From positions 1 through 20,412 of the forward strand of contig JAPORI010000068.1 of assembly GCA_026710225.1 (NCBI GenBank): a stretch of DNA of 20,412 nt, read 5' to 3'. Position 1 is the first letter of the stretch. Each line of letters opens with the position of its first letter. This document shows, piece after piece, positions 7,486-14,628 of this stretch. The notes beneath the pieces were generated by a model. It saw only the letters and a program-made list of their open reading frames with translations. It did no database searches and had not been told where the DNA came from. Made by a program: the position numbers and the translations under genes. Source of the stretch: Betaproteobacteria bacterium (GTDB lineage Bacteria; Pseudomonadota; Gammaproteobacteria; Tethybacterales; Tethybacteraceae).

Positions 7486-7491
7486 ATTCTA
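7486..7491 (-). promoter_or_regulatory. Extended -10 box (TGCTAGAAT) six bases before the ankyrin ATG
   Basis: On the minus strand TAGAAT, preceded by TGC, sits six bases before the ATG at 7479. A weak TTGTCT lies 19 bases further upstream. If used, transcription would begin at or next to the A of ATG, giving a leaderless message. The AGAGG between them is too close to ATG to act as a Shine-Dalgarno sequence. Confidence 0.5.
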
Positions 7492-7503
7492 GCACCAGTT
7501 GAC

Positions 7504-7586
7504 CCGATTCAGACAATGAATCGGCTGCACTTCAAGCCGCTCCTATCCATATTGTTGCAATATTGTCTGAAAGGCGTTACACGCCT
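7504..7586 (-). other. Cluster of inverted repeats between hemH and the ankyrin gene
   Basis: Read on the minus strand, this gap holds AGGCG-TGTAA-CGCCT (7586-7572), ATATTG-CAA-CAATAT (7563-7549) and CCGATTC-ATTGTCT-GAATCGG (7524-7504, 7-bp stem). The last loop, with its flanks, is the exact complement of TCAGACAAT at 7570-7562, a 9-base match, so a loop-upstream (pseudoknot or alternative) pairing is possible. No T-tract marks a classical terminator, though the first hairpin is followed by TTTC. It may be the hemH 3' end, a regulatory leader or a small RNA. Confidence 0.45.
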
Positions 7587-7606
7587 GAACCAGCCGATTG
7601 CGTATT

Positions 7607-8776
7607 TCAGGACTCCTGGTCTTGCCGCTGTTGTTGCTCTGATTCTGCGACTTTAAATCCAACTTTGCCGACGGTAACCTGTTCAGTCTGCCGGAAGTGC
7701 TCCTCACGCCGGGCAAGATGCTGCGCGTCGCGCTCGTGGCCCAGTTGCGCAAACCAGTCGCCGGCTTCCTTGCGCAGCAGTTCAGCCAGAAAAGAAATGT
7801 GCGCCGCACTCTCGTTGAGCGCCGGCACATAGGAAAACTTCTCGCCGCCGGCCTTGACGAATTCATCGCGGTTTTCCCCGGAAATCTCTTCCAGCGTTTC
7901 CAGACAGTCGGCGGCAAAGGCCGGACACACCACCTGGACATCCTTGATTCCCTTGCCGGGCAGCTGCTGCATGACATCGATGGTATACGGCTGCAACCAC
8001 GGGTCCTTGCCAAAGCGCGACTGGAATGTTACCAGCCACTCGTGTTGACCAAGTTCAAGTGCCTTGGCTACCTGCCGGGCGGTGCGGTGACACTGGCAGT
8101 GATAGGGGTCTCCCTGTTGCAGTGCAGCCAGTTGCGTGCCGTGAAAGGAAAAGACGGTCAGACGCGGTGCACCGTGTTCGGCACGGTGCTTGCGCAGGGA
8201 ATCGGCAAGCACATCGATGTATTCAGGCTGCTGGCAGTAACCGGAAACCATGCGCAGATGCGGCACCCAGCGCCAGGATTTCAATTCGTCGGCGACCGCG
8301 TCAAAAACCGAACCGATGGTGCTGGCCGCATACTGCGGATAGAGGGGCAGCACGATCAGGTGCCGGCAGTTGCGTTCGTGCAGCCGGCGCAAGGCGAAGG
8401 GAATCGAGGGTTGACCATATGACATGCCCAGCTCGACTGCAACCGGCTCGTCGGCCAGTTCTCTGGCAATCAGATCGCGCTGGCGCTGCGAGATCGCCAT
8501 CAGCGGCGAGCCATCCTTGTCCCACACCTGCTGATAGGCCTCGGCCGACTTGGGCGAACGCAGCGGCACGATCAGGCAGTTGAGCACGAACCACCACAGC
8601 GCCCGCGGCAACTCGATCACCCGCGGGTCGGACAGGAACTGGCGCAGCCACGGACGCAAGGCGGCGGCAGTCGGCGCCGCCGGCGTGCCCAGATTGACCA
8701 GCAGCACCCCCACCGCCGGCGGTGAGGAGTGCTGGTAGTCTGGACTGCCCAGATAATGCGGCCTGCCGATTCCCAT
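7607..8776 (-). CDS. hemH: Ferrochelatase with a C-terminal extension
   Basis: Ferrochelatase inserts Fe2+ into protoporphyrin IX, the last step of haem synthesis, at the inner membrane. Recognisable blocks are VLLVNLGTP (24-32), LSDPRVIELPR (48-58), SPLMAIS (90-96), LPLYPQYA (143-150), VFSFHG (208-213, metal-site His212), the GDPYHCQCH block (222-230) and CPAFAADCLETLEEI (284-298, active-site acid). The usual SFHGIP reads SFHGTQ. Residues from about 345 to 389 form a charged, Gln-rich extension that I do not recognise (KVAESEQQQRQDQES at the end). It is the last gene of perM-hda-hemH, nine bases after the hda stop. Identity is secure. Confidence 0.95.
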   Translation of the reverse strand: MGIGRPHYLGSPDYQHSSPPAVGVLLVNLGTPAAPTAAALRPWLRQFLSDPRVIELPRALWWFVLNCLIVPLRSPKSAEAYQQVWDKDGSPLMAISQRQRDLIARELADEPVAVELGMSYGQPSIPFALRRLHERNCRHLIVLPLYPQYAASTIGSVFDAVADELKSWRWVPHLRMVSGYCQQPEYIDVLADSLRKHRAEHGAPRLTVFSFHGTQLAALQQGDPYHCQCHRTARQVAKALELGQHEWLVTFQSRFGKDPWLQPYTIDVMQQLPGKGIKDVQVVCPAFAADCLETLEEISGENRDEFVKAGGEKFSYVPALNESAAHISFLAELLRKEAGDWFAQLGHERDAQHLARREEHFRQTEQVTVGKVGFKVAESEQQQRQDQES

Positions 8777-8785
8777 GCCCTAATC

Positions 8786-9466
8786 CTAAAACAACTGGCT
8801 GCGGTTGGCCAGCCAGGACCTGACCGTGCCGACACTGAACTTGCGGTTCGAATCAAGCGCAAAGCGATCGACCGCCCGCAGCGCCTTGACCAGAGTAACC
8901 ATGTTGCGCGGACAGTTGTGCACCAGCAACTGGGTGACCCGGGCATCGACCACCCGGCCCAAGCGTCTGGCATAGACAACCAGCGCCCTTTCCAGTTCCG
9001 CATCGGCAAGCCGGCCCAGCCGCACCGGCTGCAACTGCTCGATGCGGGTGCGCACATCGGCACGCAGCGACAGCATCCGCGCCGGCACCGCGCCGGCGAC
9101 GACCGCGGCCGCCTGCTCGCCATCGATGCTCTCGGCAAGCAGGGAAAGCAGTTCGGCCTGACCGGCCTCGCCGAGTTCCTCAACATCATCGACCAGCAGC
9201 AGGCTGCCGCCGGAAGAGGTTCCGGCCGCCGGTCGATTGGCCTCGCCCAGCCGGATGATCGACAGACCGTTGCGGTCGGCCAGATCGGCGGCAGCGGCCA
9301 GCAGATGGCTCTTGCCAAAGCCCTCATCGCCCCACAGATAGGCGCCCGGCCGACTCTCCCCCGCAGCTATCTGCCTGAGCAGGCGCACCGCTTCCTCCTG
9401 CCCCTGCGCCGCTCCAAGATTGTCGAAAGTCGGCGCGTCCAGTTCATCAAGCGCAAAAAGGCTCAT
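8786..9466 (-). CDS. hda: DnaA-related regulator Hda
   Basis: Hda is an AAA+ protein that, with the DNA-loaded beta clamp, stimulates ATP hydrolysis by DnaA and limits re-initiation. The 226 residues contain APTFDN (11-16), YLWGDEGFGKSHLL (43-56, Walker A), LLLVDDVEEL (89-98, Walker B) and the C-terminal PRNMVTLVKALRAVDRFAL region with its sensor-2-like helix. It is short like Hda and lacks the DNA-binding domain IV of DnaA. The N-terminus begins MSLFALDEL, so the clamp-binding QL-x-LPL motif is degenerate (only SLF resembles it) or the true start differs. The ATG directly abuts the perM stop with no gap. hda next to perM and purM is a conserved gammaproteobacterial arrangement. Confidence 0.93.
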   Translation of the reverse strand: MSLFALDELDAPTFDNLGAAQGQEEAVRLLRQIAAGESRPGAYLWGDEGFGKSHLLAAAADLADRNGLSIIRLGEANRPAAGTSSGGSLLLVDDVEELGEAGQAELLSLLAESIDGEQAAAVVAGAVPARMLSLRADVRTRIEQLQPVRLGRLADAELERALVVYARRLGRVVDARVTQLLVHNCPRNMVTLVKALRAVDRFALDSNRKFSVGTVRSWLANRSQLF

Positions 9467-10513
9467 CTATCCGCTTTCCGAGCTGCGCTCGCGGTAGTGC
9501 CGTCCCAGGGCGACGACGATCGCCGCGGCCGGAATCGCGATCAGCACCCCGACAAAACCGAAGGCGCTGCCCATTACCGCCAGCGCCAGCATCACCGCGA
9601 CCGGACCCAAGCCAATCCGCTCGCCAATCAGCCAGGGCGTGATCAGGAAACTTTCCAGCAGCGCTCCGGCCGTCATCGCTCCGGCCGCCCACAGCAATAT
9701 CGCATAGCCGGAAAAATCAAGCGCGGCAACCGTCACCGCCAGCACCAGGCCAACTAAAAAACCTGCATAGGGAATGAATGACAGCAAGCCGCTGATCGCT
9801 CCGAGCGCCACCGGATAGGAAACGCCGGCGATCGCCAGCAGCAGCGAATAGACAACCATCATGATCACGATCACCAGCAACTGGGCGCGCAGGAATTCAC
9901 TCAGCACCCGATCGCAGATCGCCAGCACTTCCAGCACCGGGGCGCGCACCGCTTCCGGCAGCAACAGCCGGCCGCGTTCGAGCACCCGCTGCCAGTCGGC
10001 CAGCAGGTAGAACATCACCAGCGGCATGATCAGCAGGGTAGCCAGCGCCACCACCACCGCCTTGATGCCGGTGCCCAGCCAGGAAAAAACCCCAGCCACC
10101 GCCGAGCCGGCCGAGCCGGCGTATTCGGCAAGATCAGACAGGATGCCCTTGAAGCCGGCCGGCTGGAAATCGGCCGCCTCCGGCAGCAGCGCGGCAAGAC
10201 GGCTGCGCAACGCATCAACCGCATCCGGCAGCAGCGCCAGCAGTTCGAAGACCTGGAACACCAGCACCGGAACCAGCAGCAGCGGCACCGCCAGCGCCAG
10301 CAGTAACGCGGCAGCGGTAAGCAGCAGCGCCGCAACCGGGCGGGGCATATGGCAAGACAGCCTCGCTACCGCCGGCGCGCAGATGTATGCGGCCAGGGTT
10401 CCGATCACGAAGGGGACCAGTGCATCCCGGGCTGCAAACAGCAGCAGCGCGGCAAGCACAGCCGCACCAGCAGCCGGCAGCAGCCGGCGGTAGTCGGGGC
10501 GGGCATCGTTCAC
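9467..10513 (-). CDS. perM: AI-2E family transporter / PerM-like permease
   Basis: This is an inner-membrane protein of 348 residues with about seven or eight membrane segments (roughly 11-27, 31-48, 60-80, 153-171, 211-230, 234-262, 268-290, 303-335). Family motifs are present: FYLLADW (168-174), SFIPYAGFLVG (245-255) and LITPWLIGERIGLGP (290-304). The region 95-150 between early segments is the usual extracytoplasmic domain. Related proteins export autoinducer-2 or act as Na+/H+ antiporters, so the substrate is unknown. The start is GTG (10513-10511); there is no better start before the first membrane helix. It is divergent from purM and first in a run with hda and hemH. Confidence 0.92.
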   Translation of the reverse strand: MNDARPDYRRLLPAAGAAVLAALLLFAARDALVPFVIGTLAAYICAPAVARLSCHMPRPVAALLLTAAALLLALAVPLLLVPVLVFQVFELLALLPDAVDALRSRLAALLPEAADFQPAGFKGILSDLAEYAGSAGSAVAGVFSWLGTGIKAVVVALATLLIMPLVMFYLLADWQRVLERGRLLLPEAVRAPVLEVLAICDRVLSEFLRAQLLVIVIMMVVYSLLLAIAGVSYPVALGAISGLLSFIPYAGFLVGLVLAVTVAALDFSGYAILLWAAGAMTAGALLESFLITPWLIGERIGLGPVAVMLALAVMGSAFGFVGVLIAIPAAAIVVALGRHYRERSSESG

Positions 10514-10570
10514 GGCAATCGCCGCCGGATAGTCGGCAAGATGGGCATTGGCTGGATTTTAAGAAAAGCG

Positions 10571-10587
10571 GCGGAATTAGAATCCGC
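10571..10587. promoter_or_regulatory. Dyad overlapping a putative purM -10 box
   Basis: GCGGA and TCCGC (10571-10575, 10583-10587) flank a 7-base centre. TAGAAT (10578-10583), the likely purM -10, lies inside. CGGCGGAAT (10569-10577) also pairs perfectly with ATTCCGCCG (10623-10631), beyond the start codon. This looks like an operator or an alternative structure. I see no good -35, and it does not match the PurR consensus. On the other strand TAAAAT (10561-10556) is a candidate perM -10. Confidence 0.35.
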
Positions 10588-10615
10588 GCTCTTGTATGCA
10601 AATCACCTCCAAGTA

Positions 10616-11632
10616 GTGGAAGATTCCGCCGTCTATAGCCGCGCTGGCGTTGACATCGCCGCCGGCGACCGGCTCGCCGAGCGGCTGGGCAAGTTGCCGG
10701 AGACGGCAGGAGCACTCGGCGGCTTTGCCGCAGTGCTCGATCTGCCCACCGGACTCACGGATCCGGTAATGGTCGCCTGCTGCGACGGAGTCGGCACCAA
10801 GCTCAAGCTGCTCAATGCCAGCGGCCGGCTGCGCACCGCCGGCATTGATCTGGTGGCGATGTGCGTAAACGATCTGGTCTGCTGCGGCGCGACGCCGGCC
10901 TATTTTCTCGACTACTACGGCTGCGCGCATCTGGACGAGCAACAGGCCGCCGAAGTCATTGAATCGATTGCCGCCGCCGCCGCCGAGGTCGGTTGCCGGC
11001 TGGCCGGCGGCGAGACCGCCGAACTGCCGGGACTGTTTGCCGGGCGCGAATTCGATCTGGCCGGCTTTGCGGTCGGATTCGCCGAGCGTGCCCAGCTGCT
11101 CGGAGCCGGCCAGGTGCGTGAAAACGACGCGCTAATCGCCCTGGCCGCAACCGGTCCGCACAGCAACGGCTTTAGCCTGATTCGCAAGATAATCGCCGAG
11201 CGCGACATCGACATCGAAGCCGAACAGCTCGACGGCAAGCCGCTGGCCGAAGCGCTGCTGGCACCGACCGCCCTTTATGTGCAGGCAGCCGAACGCCTGC
11301 GCAAAGCCGGCGGCCTGCACGCTATGGCGCACATAACCGGCGGCGGGCTGGCCGGCAACCTGGCGCGAGTGATTCCGGATGAGTTGAGCGCCCGCATTGA
11401 TGGCAAGCAGTTATCGCTGCCGCCGGTATTCAGGTGGCTGGCCGAAGCCGGAGCAATCGATGATGCGCAACTGCGCCGGGTATTCAACTGCGGCATCGGG
11501 ATGGTCGCAATTGTGGCTGCCAATCAGCAGCCGGCGGCACTGGCGTCAATGAACGAAATCGGGGTCGAAGCCTGGCCGATTGGAACAATCGGCGCTTCCT
11601 CACAGGAAGGGCCGAAAATTGTCATCGACTGA
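10616..11632 (+). CDS. purM: Phosphoribosylformylglycinamidine cyclo-ligase (AIR synthetase)
   Basis: PurM closes the imidazole ring, turning FGAM into AIR with ATP, in de novo purine synthesis. From the GTG at 10616 the 338 residues read YSRAGVDIAAGD (7-18), CDGVGTKLKL (56-65), AMCVNDLVCCGATP (81-94), GGETAELPG (131-139) and later TGPHSNGFSLIRK. All are hallmarks of PurM. The GTG gives the usual family N-terminus. An in-frame TTG at 10592 would add eight residues and lies eight bases after the TAGAAT box. Neither has a Shine-Dalgarno sequence. It overlaps purN by 14 bases and is divergent from perM. Confidence 0.95.
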   Translation: MEDSAVYSRAGVDIAAGDRLAERLGKLPETAGALGGFAAVLDLPTGLTDPVMVACCDGVGTKLKLLNASGRLRTAGIDLVAMCVNDLVCCGATPAYFLDYYGCAHLDEQQAAEVIESIAAAAAEVGCRLAGGETAELPGLFAGREFDLAGFAVGFAERAQLLGAGQVRENDALIALAATGPHSNGFSLIRKIIAERDIDIEAEQLDGKPLAEALLAPTALYVQAAERLRKAGGLHAMAHITGGGLAGNLARVIPDELSARIDGKQLSLPPVFRWLAEAGAIDDAQLRRVFNCGIGMVAIVAANQQPAALASMNEIGVEAWPIGTIGASSQEGPKIVID

Positions 11633-12206
11633 TTCAAACAATCTGGTTCTGGCGGTAATGATCTCAGGAAAAGGCAGCAATCTGGCTGCGATCCTTGAAG
11701 CCGGCGTGCCGGTAAAGGCGGTAGTATCAAACCGCTCCGGTGTCGGCGGCCTGGATATAGCGCGCGCGGCCGGAATCCAGATTGCCGCGATCGAGCGCAA
11801 GGCATTTGCCGGACGCACCGAATGGGAAGACGCAATGGCTGGTTTCATCGAAGCGGCCGGCTGCAACCTGGTCGCACTGGCCGGCTTCATGCGCATCCTG
11901 TCCGGCGCATTCATCGACCGCTTCAAAGGCCGCATCGTCAATCTGCATCCATCCCTGCTGCCGGACTTCAAGGGTCTGGACACCCACGCCCGGGCACTGG
12001 CCGCCGGCAAGAAGGAACACGGCTGCACCGCCCACTGGATCATCCCCGAACTCGACGAGGGTCCGATAATCCGTCAGGCAAAAGTCAAGATTCGTCCCGA
12101 GGACACCCCGCAAACCCTGCAAGAGCGGGTTCTGGCCGCCGAGCATATGATGTATCCGCAGGTGATCAAGGACATCCTGGCCGGCCGGGTCGATTTGCCG
12201 GAATGA
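11619..12206 (+). CDS. purN: Phosphoribosylglycinamide formyltransferase
   Basis: PurN transfers a formyl group from 10-formyl-THF to GAR in purine synthesis. The start is probably TTG at 11619, inside the end of purM, because AGGAAGG (11604-11610) sits eight bases before it and the next residues lead into VMISGKGSNL (13-22). This gives 195 residues. Catalytic residues are in place: IVNLHPSLLP (107-115; Asn108, His110) and ELDEGPII (144-151; Asp146). GCTAHW (135-140) completes the active site. An in-frame ATG at 11580 lies within purM sequence and has no Shine-Dalgarno support. It overlaps the DUF3108 gene by ATGA. Confidence 0.93.
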   Translation: MSSTDSNNLVLAVMISGKGSNLAAILEAGVPVKAVVSNRSGVGGLDIARAAGIQIAAIERKAFAGRTEWEDAMAGFIEAAGCNLVALAGFMRILSGAFIDRFKGRIVNLHPSLLPDFKGLDTHARALAAGKKEHGCTAHWIIPELDEGPIIRQAKVKIRPEDTPQTLQERVLAAEHMMYPQVIKDILAGRVDLPE

Positions 12207-12943
12207 AGATGAAGTTTTGGGCTGCTGTGCTGGCTTTGGTGGCCGGATTCCTGCCGCTGGCCGGACAGGCTGCGCCCGACGATGTGATCGTCCGCTATCA
12301 GATGCTGTTTGGCGGCATCCACATCGCCGACGTCGAGGACCGGCTGGTGTTTGGAGAAGACTCGACCTACCAGTTCGAAAGTAACGCCACCGCAATCGGC
12401 ATGGCGGCGCTGCTGGGCACCGGTGATGTCTTCAGGACCAGTGAAGGCCGGCTCGACCAAGCCAGCCAGCGGCTGGAAATGGACCGCTACTTTCACCGGC
12501 GCAAGGATGCCGAGCAAATCAGCGAGATCGACAGAGCCGAAAGCCTAATCAGAATCAATTACAAGGGCAGCGCTTCGAGCGAACCGTTTGCGGCCGGCGG
12601 AGAAATAACCGATCCGCTGACCTTGAACTATCTGTTTTACGCGTTTCCCGAACGCGCCGAAGAAAGCGCCATAGAAGTGCTGTTCACCGACGGCAAGCGC
12701 AGCAGGCCCTACCTTTACAAGAGGAACCCGGAAAGTCAAACGATCACGGTCCCGGCCGGTGAGTTCGAGGCAATTGCCTTCAAGCGAGAGGAAGAAGATC
12801 ACAGCAACGAAGTCTGGTTCATACCCGAACTGGGAATGATCCCCGGCCGCATCCTGATCATCGCCAAGGCCAAAATCGATTTCCTGCTAGTGAGTGTCGC
12901 GCCGATTGCCAAACAGCCCCAGGAGGATCCTTCCGGCTCCTGA
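12203..12943 (+). CDS. DUF3108 periplasmic protein
   Basis: The 246 residues start with a Sec signal peptide (MKMKFWAAVLALVAGFLPLAGQA, cleavage near 23). The rest has the beta-strand-rich pattern of DUF3108: YQMLFGGIHIADVEDRL at the start, PLTLNYLFY mid-protein, YLYKRNPESQTITVPAGEFEAIAFKR, and a C-terminal EVWFIPELGMIPGRILI. The family has no firm function; the fold suggests a lipocalin-like or envelope protein. Genes of this family often follow purN in gammaproteobacteria and betaproteobacteria, as here. Translation is coupled to purN through ATGA. The tail (KQPQEDPSGS) is polar and low-complexity. Confidence 0.85.
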   Translation: MKMKFWAAVLALVAGFLPLAGQAAPDDVIVRYQMLFGGIHIADVEDRLVFGEDSTYQFESNATAIGMAALLGTGDVFRTSEGRLDQASQRLEMDRYFHRRKDAEQISEIDRAESLIRINYKGSASSEPFAAGGEITDPLTLNYLFYAFPERAEESAIEVLFTDGKRSRPYLYKRNPESQTITVPAGEFEAIAFKREEEDHSNEVWFIPELGMIPGRILIIAKAKIDFLLVSVAPIAKQPQEDPSGS

Positions 12944-12951
12944 GTGCCAAA

Positions 12952-12971
12952 GGCAGCGGCCGGCCGCCGCC
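12952..12971. terminator. Near-perfect palindrome between convergent genes
   Basis: GGCAGCGGCC and GGCCGCCGCC form a 20-base inverted repeat with one mismatch, centred in the 30-base gap between DUF3108 (plus) and the glycosylase (minus). It has no T-tract on either side. It is a plausible two-way transcription barrier, but unproven. Confidence 0.4.
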
Positions 12972-12973
12972 GC

Positions 12974-13495
12974 TCAGTTGTCAACTCGATCAAGAACCCG
13001 GGCCAGTTGCCGCCACTGCTCGAGTTTGGCATCCTTGCTCTTGCTTGCGTAGGCCGGCGAAGTCGAGGGCATCACCATCACCGTCGCATCAGCCAGCAGC
13101 TGCGCCACCGGCCGGTTGGCATCCAGATAGCGCTGCCAGGCGCGCCCGGCAAAGCCGCCGTTGAGAGCGACTGCCACAGGCGGACAGGTGCTGTCGAACA
13201 ATCCGGCGATGTCATTGCTGCGCATCGAGGATGTTTCTATCCGGGCATCGGCGCTGCCGACGCGCCGGGCCGATGCCAGCACATCCCAAAGCGCAATCCG
13301 CCGCGCTGCCAGGTGCGCCAGCCGCTGCTGATAAGGAAGTTGGGCGCCAAAGCCGAAAAGCTCGGCCATGATCGGCCAGAACTGGTTGCGCGGATGAGCA
13401 TAGTATTTGCCGTCGGCCAGCGAGGCGCGACCCGGAAACGACCCCAGGATCAGCGCCCGCGGCTGCCGGCTGCCGACCGGCGCCAGGCCGGTCAG
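12974..13495 (-). CDS. DNA-deoxyinosine glycosylase-like protein (UDG superfamily)
   Basis: This protein is related to family 6 uracil-DNA glycosylase-like enzymes that remove hypoxanthine from DNA. From 13495 it has 173 residues: LILGSFPGRASL (15-26), YYAHPRNQFWPIM (31-43, with the family's active-site Asn), the central IALWDVLASA (67-76) and MPSTSPAY (142-149), then KLEQWRQL. The start is unusual. No ATG, GTG or TTG sits at the family's normal N-terminus, but CTG at 13495-13493 overlaps the chaC stop as CTGA, exactly like the ATGA junctions elsewhere here. The alternative is GTG at 13543, with a weak GGA upstream, which adds 16 residues inside the chaC end. The product is likely right; the start is uncertain. 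Confidence 0.85.
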   Translation of the reverse strand: MTGLAPVGSRQPRALILGSFPGRASLADGKYYAHPRNQFWPIMAELFGFGAQLPYQQRLAHLAARRIALWDVLASARRVGSADARIETSSMRSNDIAGLFDSTCPPVAVALNGGFAGRAWQRYLDANRPVAQLLADATVMVMPSTSPAYASKSKDAKLEQWRQLARVLDRVDN

Positions 13496-14142
13496 CTGCG
13501 GCGGCCGGGGACGGTCGCGGCCAGGTCGAAGCCCGGATCCCACCTGATTCCGCTCTCGCCGAGCCGCACCGCAGTCTGGCGCCAGTAGTCCAGACAGCTG
13601 CCCCGGCTGCCGGCGGCAGCCAGCACCATCTGCCGCACCCGGCCGATGCCAAGCCCACCGGCATAGGCCGGGCTGGAGCGATCGGCAACAAAGGTCAGAC
13701 AGCGCACAGCCGGCCGGCCAATGCAGTGCGCCCGGGTAATGACCGGCCGGTAGACGCCCTGAAACATCTCGCGCACGAACAGCCGGCGAATGATTTGCCG
13801 GCGGCCGGCCGCCGGCAGGCCCAAAGCCAGGCCGCGGCAGCAGCCGCCGGCATCGAGACCAAACACCAGCCCGGGTCGGCGCGGCGTGCCGCGGTAGACG
13901 GTCGACTTGATGCACGGCCGGCGGCTGTAGCCGTAAAGCAGCGCCGGGTGGGCGAAAGCCGGCGCAAAGCCCGGCTCCCACATCAGCGAACCGTAGCCGA
14001 AAACCGCAAACCGCCCCCGCTCGGCAGCGGCGAGCACCTTATGGAAATAGGCTCGGGAGACCGGGCATTGGGCAAGGAAGTCGGCAGCCGGCAGCCGCCC
14101 ATACAGGTGGGCTAGCGACGGATGGCGGCCGGTTGCAGACAT
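13492..14142 (-). CDS. chaC: ChaC-like gamma-glutamylcyclotransferase
   Basis: ChaC enzymes cleave glutathione to 5-oxoproline and Cys-Gly. The 216 residues hold FAVFGYGSLMWEPGF (45-59, substrate-binding loop), GYSRRPCIKSTVYRGT (71-86), PGLVFGLDAGGCCRGLALGL (90-109) and FVREMFQGVY (122-131), where Glu125 is in the family's conserved acid region. The first 44 residues are a helical extension seen in many bacterial ChaC proteins. It shares a bidirectional AT-rich core with the lipoprotein gene: TTGCAC, a 16-base spacer and TATAAG on the minus strand (TATAAG at 14177-14172). It is followed at once by the glycosylase gene. The link between glutathione turnover and base repair is only positional. 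Confidence 0.9.
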   Translation of the reverse strand: MSATGRHPSLAHLYGRLPAADFLAQCPVSRAYFHKVLAAAERGRFAVFGYGSLMWEPGFAPAFAHPALLYGYSRRPCIKSTVYRGTPRRPGLVFGLDAGGCCRGLALGLPAAGRRQIIRRLFVREMFQGVYRPVITRAHCIGRPAVRCLTFVADRSSPAYAGGLGIGRVRQMVLAAAGSRGSCLDYWRQTAVRLGESGIRWDPGFDLAATVPGRRS

Positions 14143-14173
14143 GCTGGCTCGGTATTTTCACCGGCACAGGGCT

Positions 14174-14179
14174 TATAAT
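14174..14179 (+). promoter_or_regulatory. TATAAT -10 box of the lipoprotein gene, within a shared divergent core
   Basis: TTATAAT lies about 40 bases before the lipoprotein ATG. No convincing -35 is seen. The same bases read TATAAG on the minus strand, with TTGCAC 16 bases upstream, giving a candidate chaC promoter. Confidence 0.5.
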
Positions 14180-14219
14180 ATCGGCCATAGTCCGTGCAAC
14201 TCATACGAGGATAAGCAAA

Positions 14220-14582
14220 ATGAAGAAACTAATCGTCGTCGCCGCCGCCGCGCTGGCTTCCGCCGGCTGCACGTCGCTTTTCGAAGGATCCTACCAGTCG
14301 ATTGCGGTCGAGAGCAATCCTCCGCATGCGGTGTGCTCGTTCTTTGACCACCGCGAGGTCAAGTTTGCCGAGGTCGTCGCTGGCGACACCACCTACAACG
14401 TCCGTCGCAGCCGGATGCCAATCACGGTGGTGTGCCACAAGAAAGGCTTCAAGGATGCGACCCTCGAGTTGACGCCGGTGGCAAATACCGGCAACATGGT
14501 CGCCGGCCTGTTCACCGACATCATCATGACCACCCACTACAACTATCCGGAAAGCATCTCGGTAGAACTCGAAAAGATGTAA
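14220..14582 (+). CDS. Small outer-membrane-type lipoprotein, PEGA-like
   Basis: The 120 residues begin with a lipoprotein signal (MKKLIVVAAAALASAGC, lipidated Cys17). Thr at +2 favours sorting to the outer membrane. The mature part (QSIAVESNPPHAVCSFF, then RRSRMPITVVCHKKGF) follows the PEGA-like pattern of small gammaproteobacterial lipoproteins. It ends with the GNMVAGLFTDIIMTTHYNYPESISVEL segment typical of them. Cys39 and Cys72 may form a disulfide. GAGG (14207-14210), nine bases before ATG, is the Shine-Dalgarno sequence and fixes the start at 14220 rather than 14133. The precise function is unknown; an envelope role is inferred. Confidence 0.88.
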   Translation: MKKLIVVAAAALASAGCTSLFEGSYQSIAVESNPPHAVCSFFDHREVKFAEVVAGDTTYNVRRSRMPITVVCHKKGFKDATLELTPVANTGNMVAGLFTDIIMTTHYNYPESISVELEKM

Positions 14583-14589
14583 GACCCGG

Positions 14590-14612
14590 CGCCCGGCGCT
14601 TGCCGCCGGGCG
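14590..14612. terminator. 8-bp GC hairpin between the lipoprotein and ubiK-like genes
   Basis: CGCCCGGC and GCCGGGCG form a perfect 8-bp stem around GCTTGCC, seven bases after the lipoprotein stop. The two genes are convergent, so it may serve both. It lacks a T-tract. Confidence 0.55.
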
Positions 14613-14628
14613 TGGGAAAACAGGCAAT

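Noticed and set aside
10603..10609. CACCTCC before purM read as a ribosome-binding site
   Set aside because: It is the complement of a Shine-Dalgarno sequence on the plus strand, and no minus-strand gene starts there.
12974..13981. Longer glycosylase reading frame starting at 13981
   Set aside because: Its first two thirds overlap chaC, which has clear family motifs in another frame.
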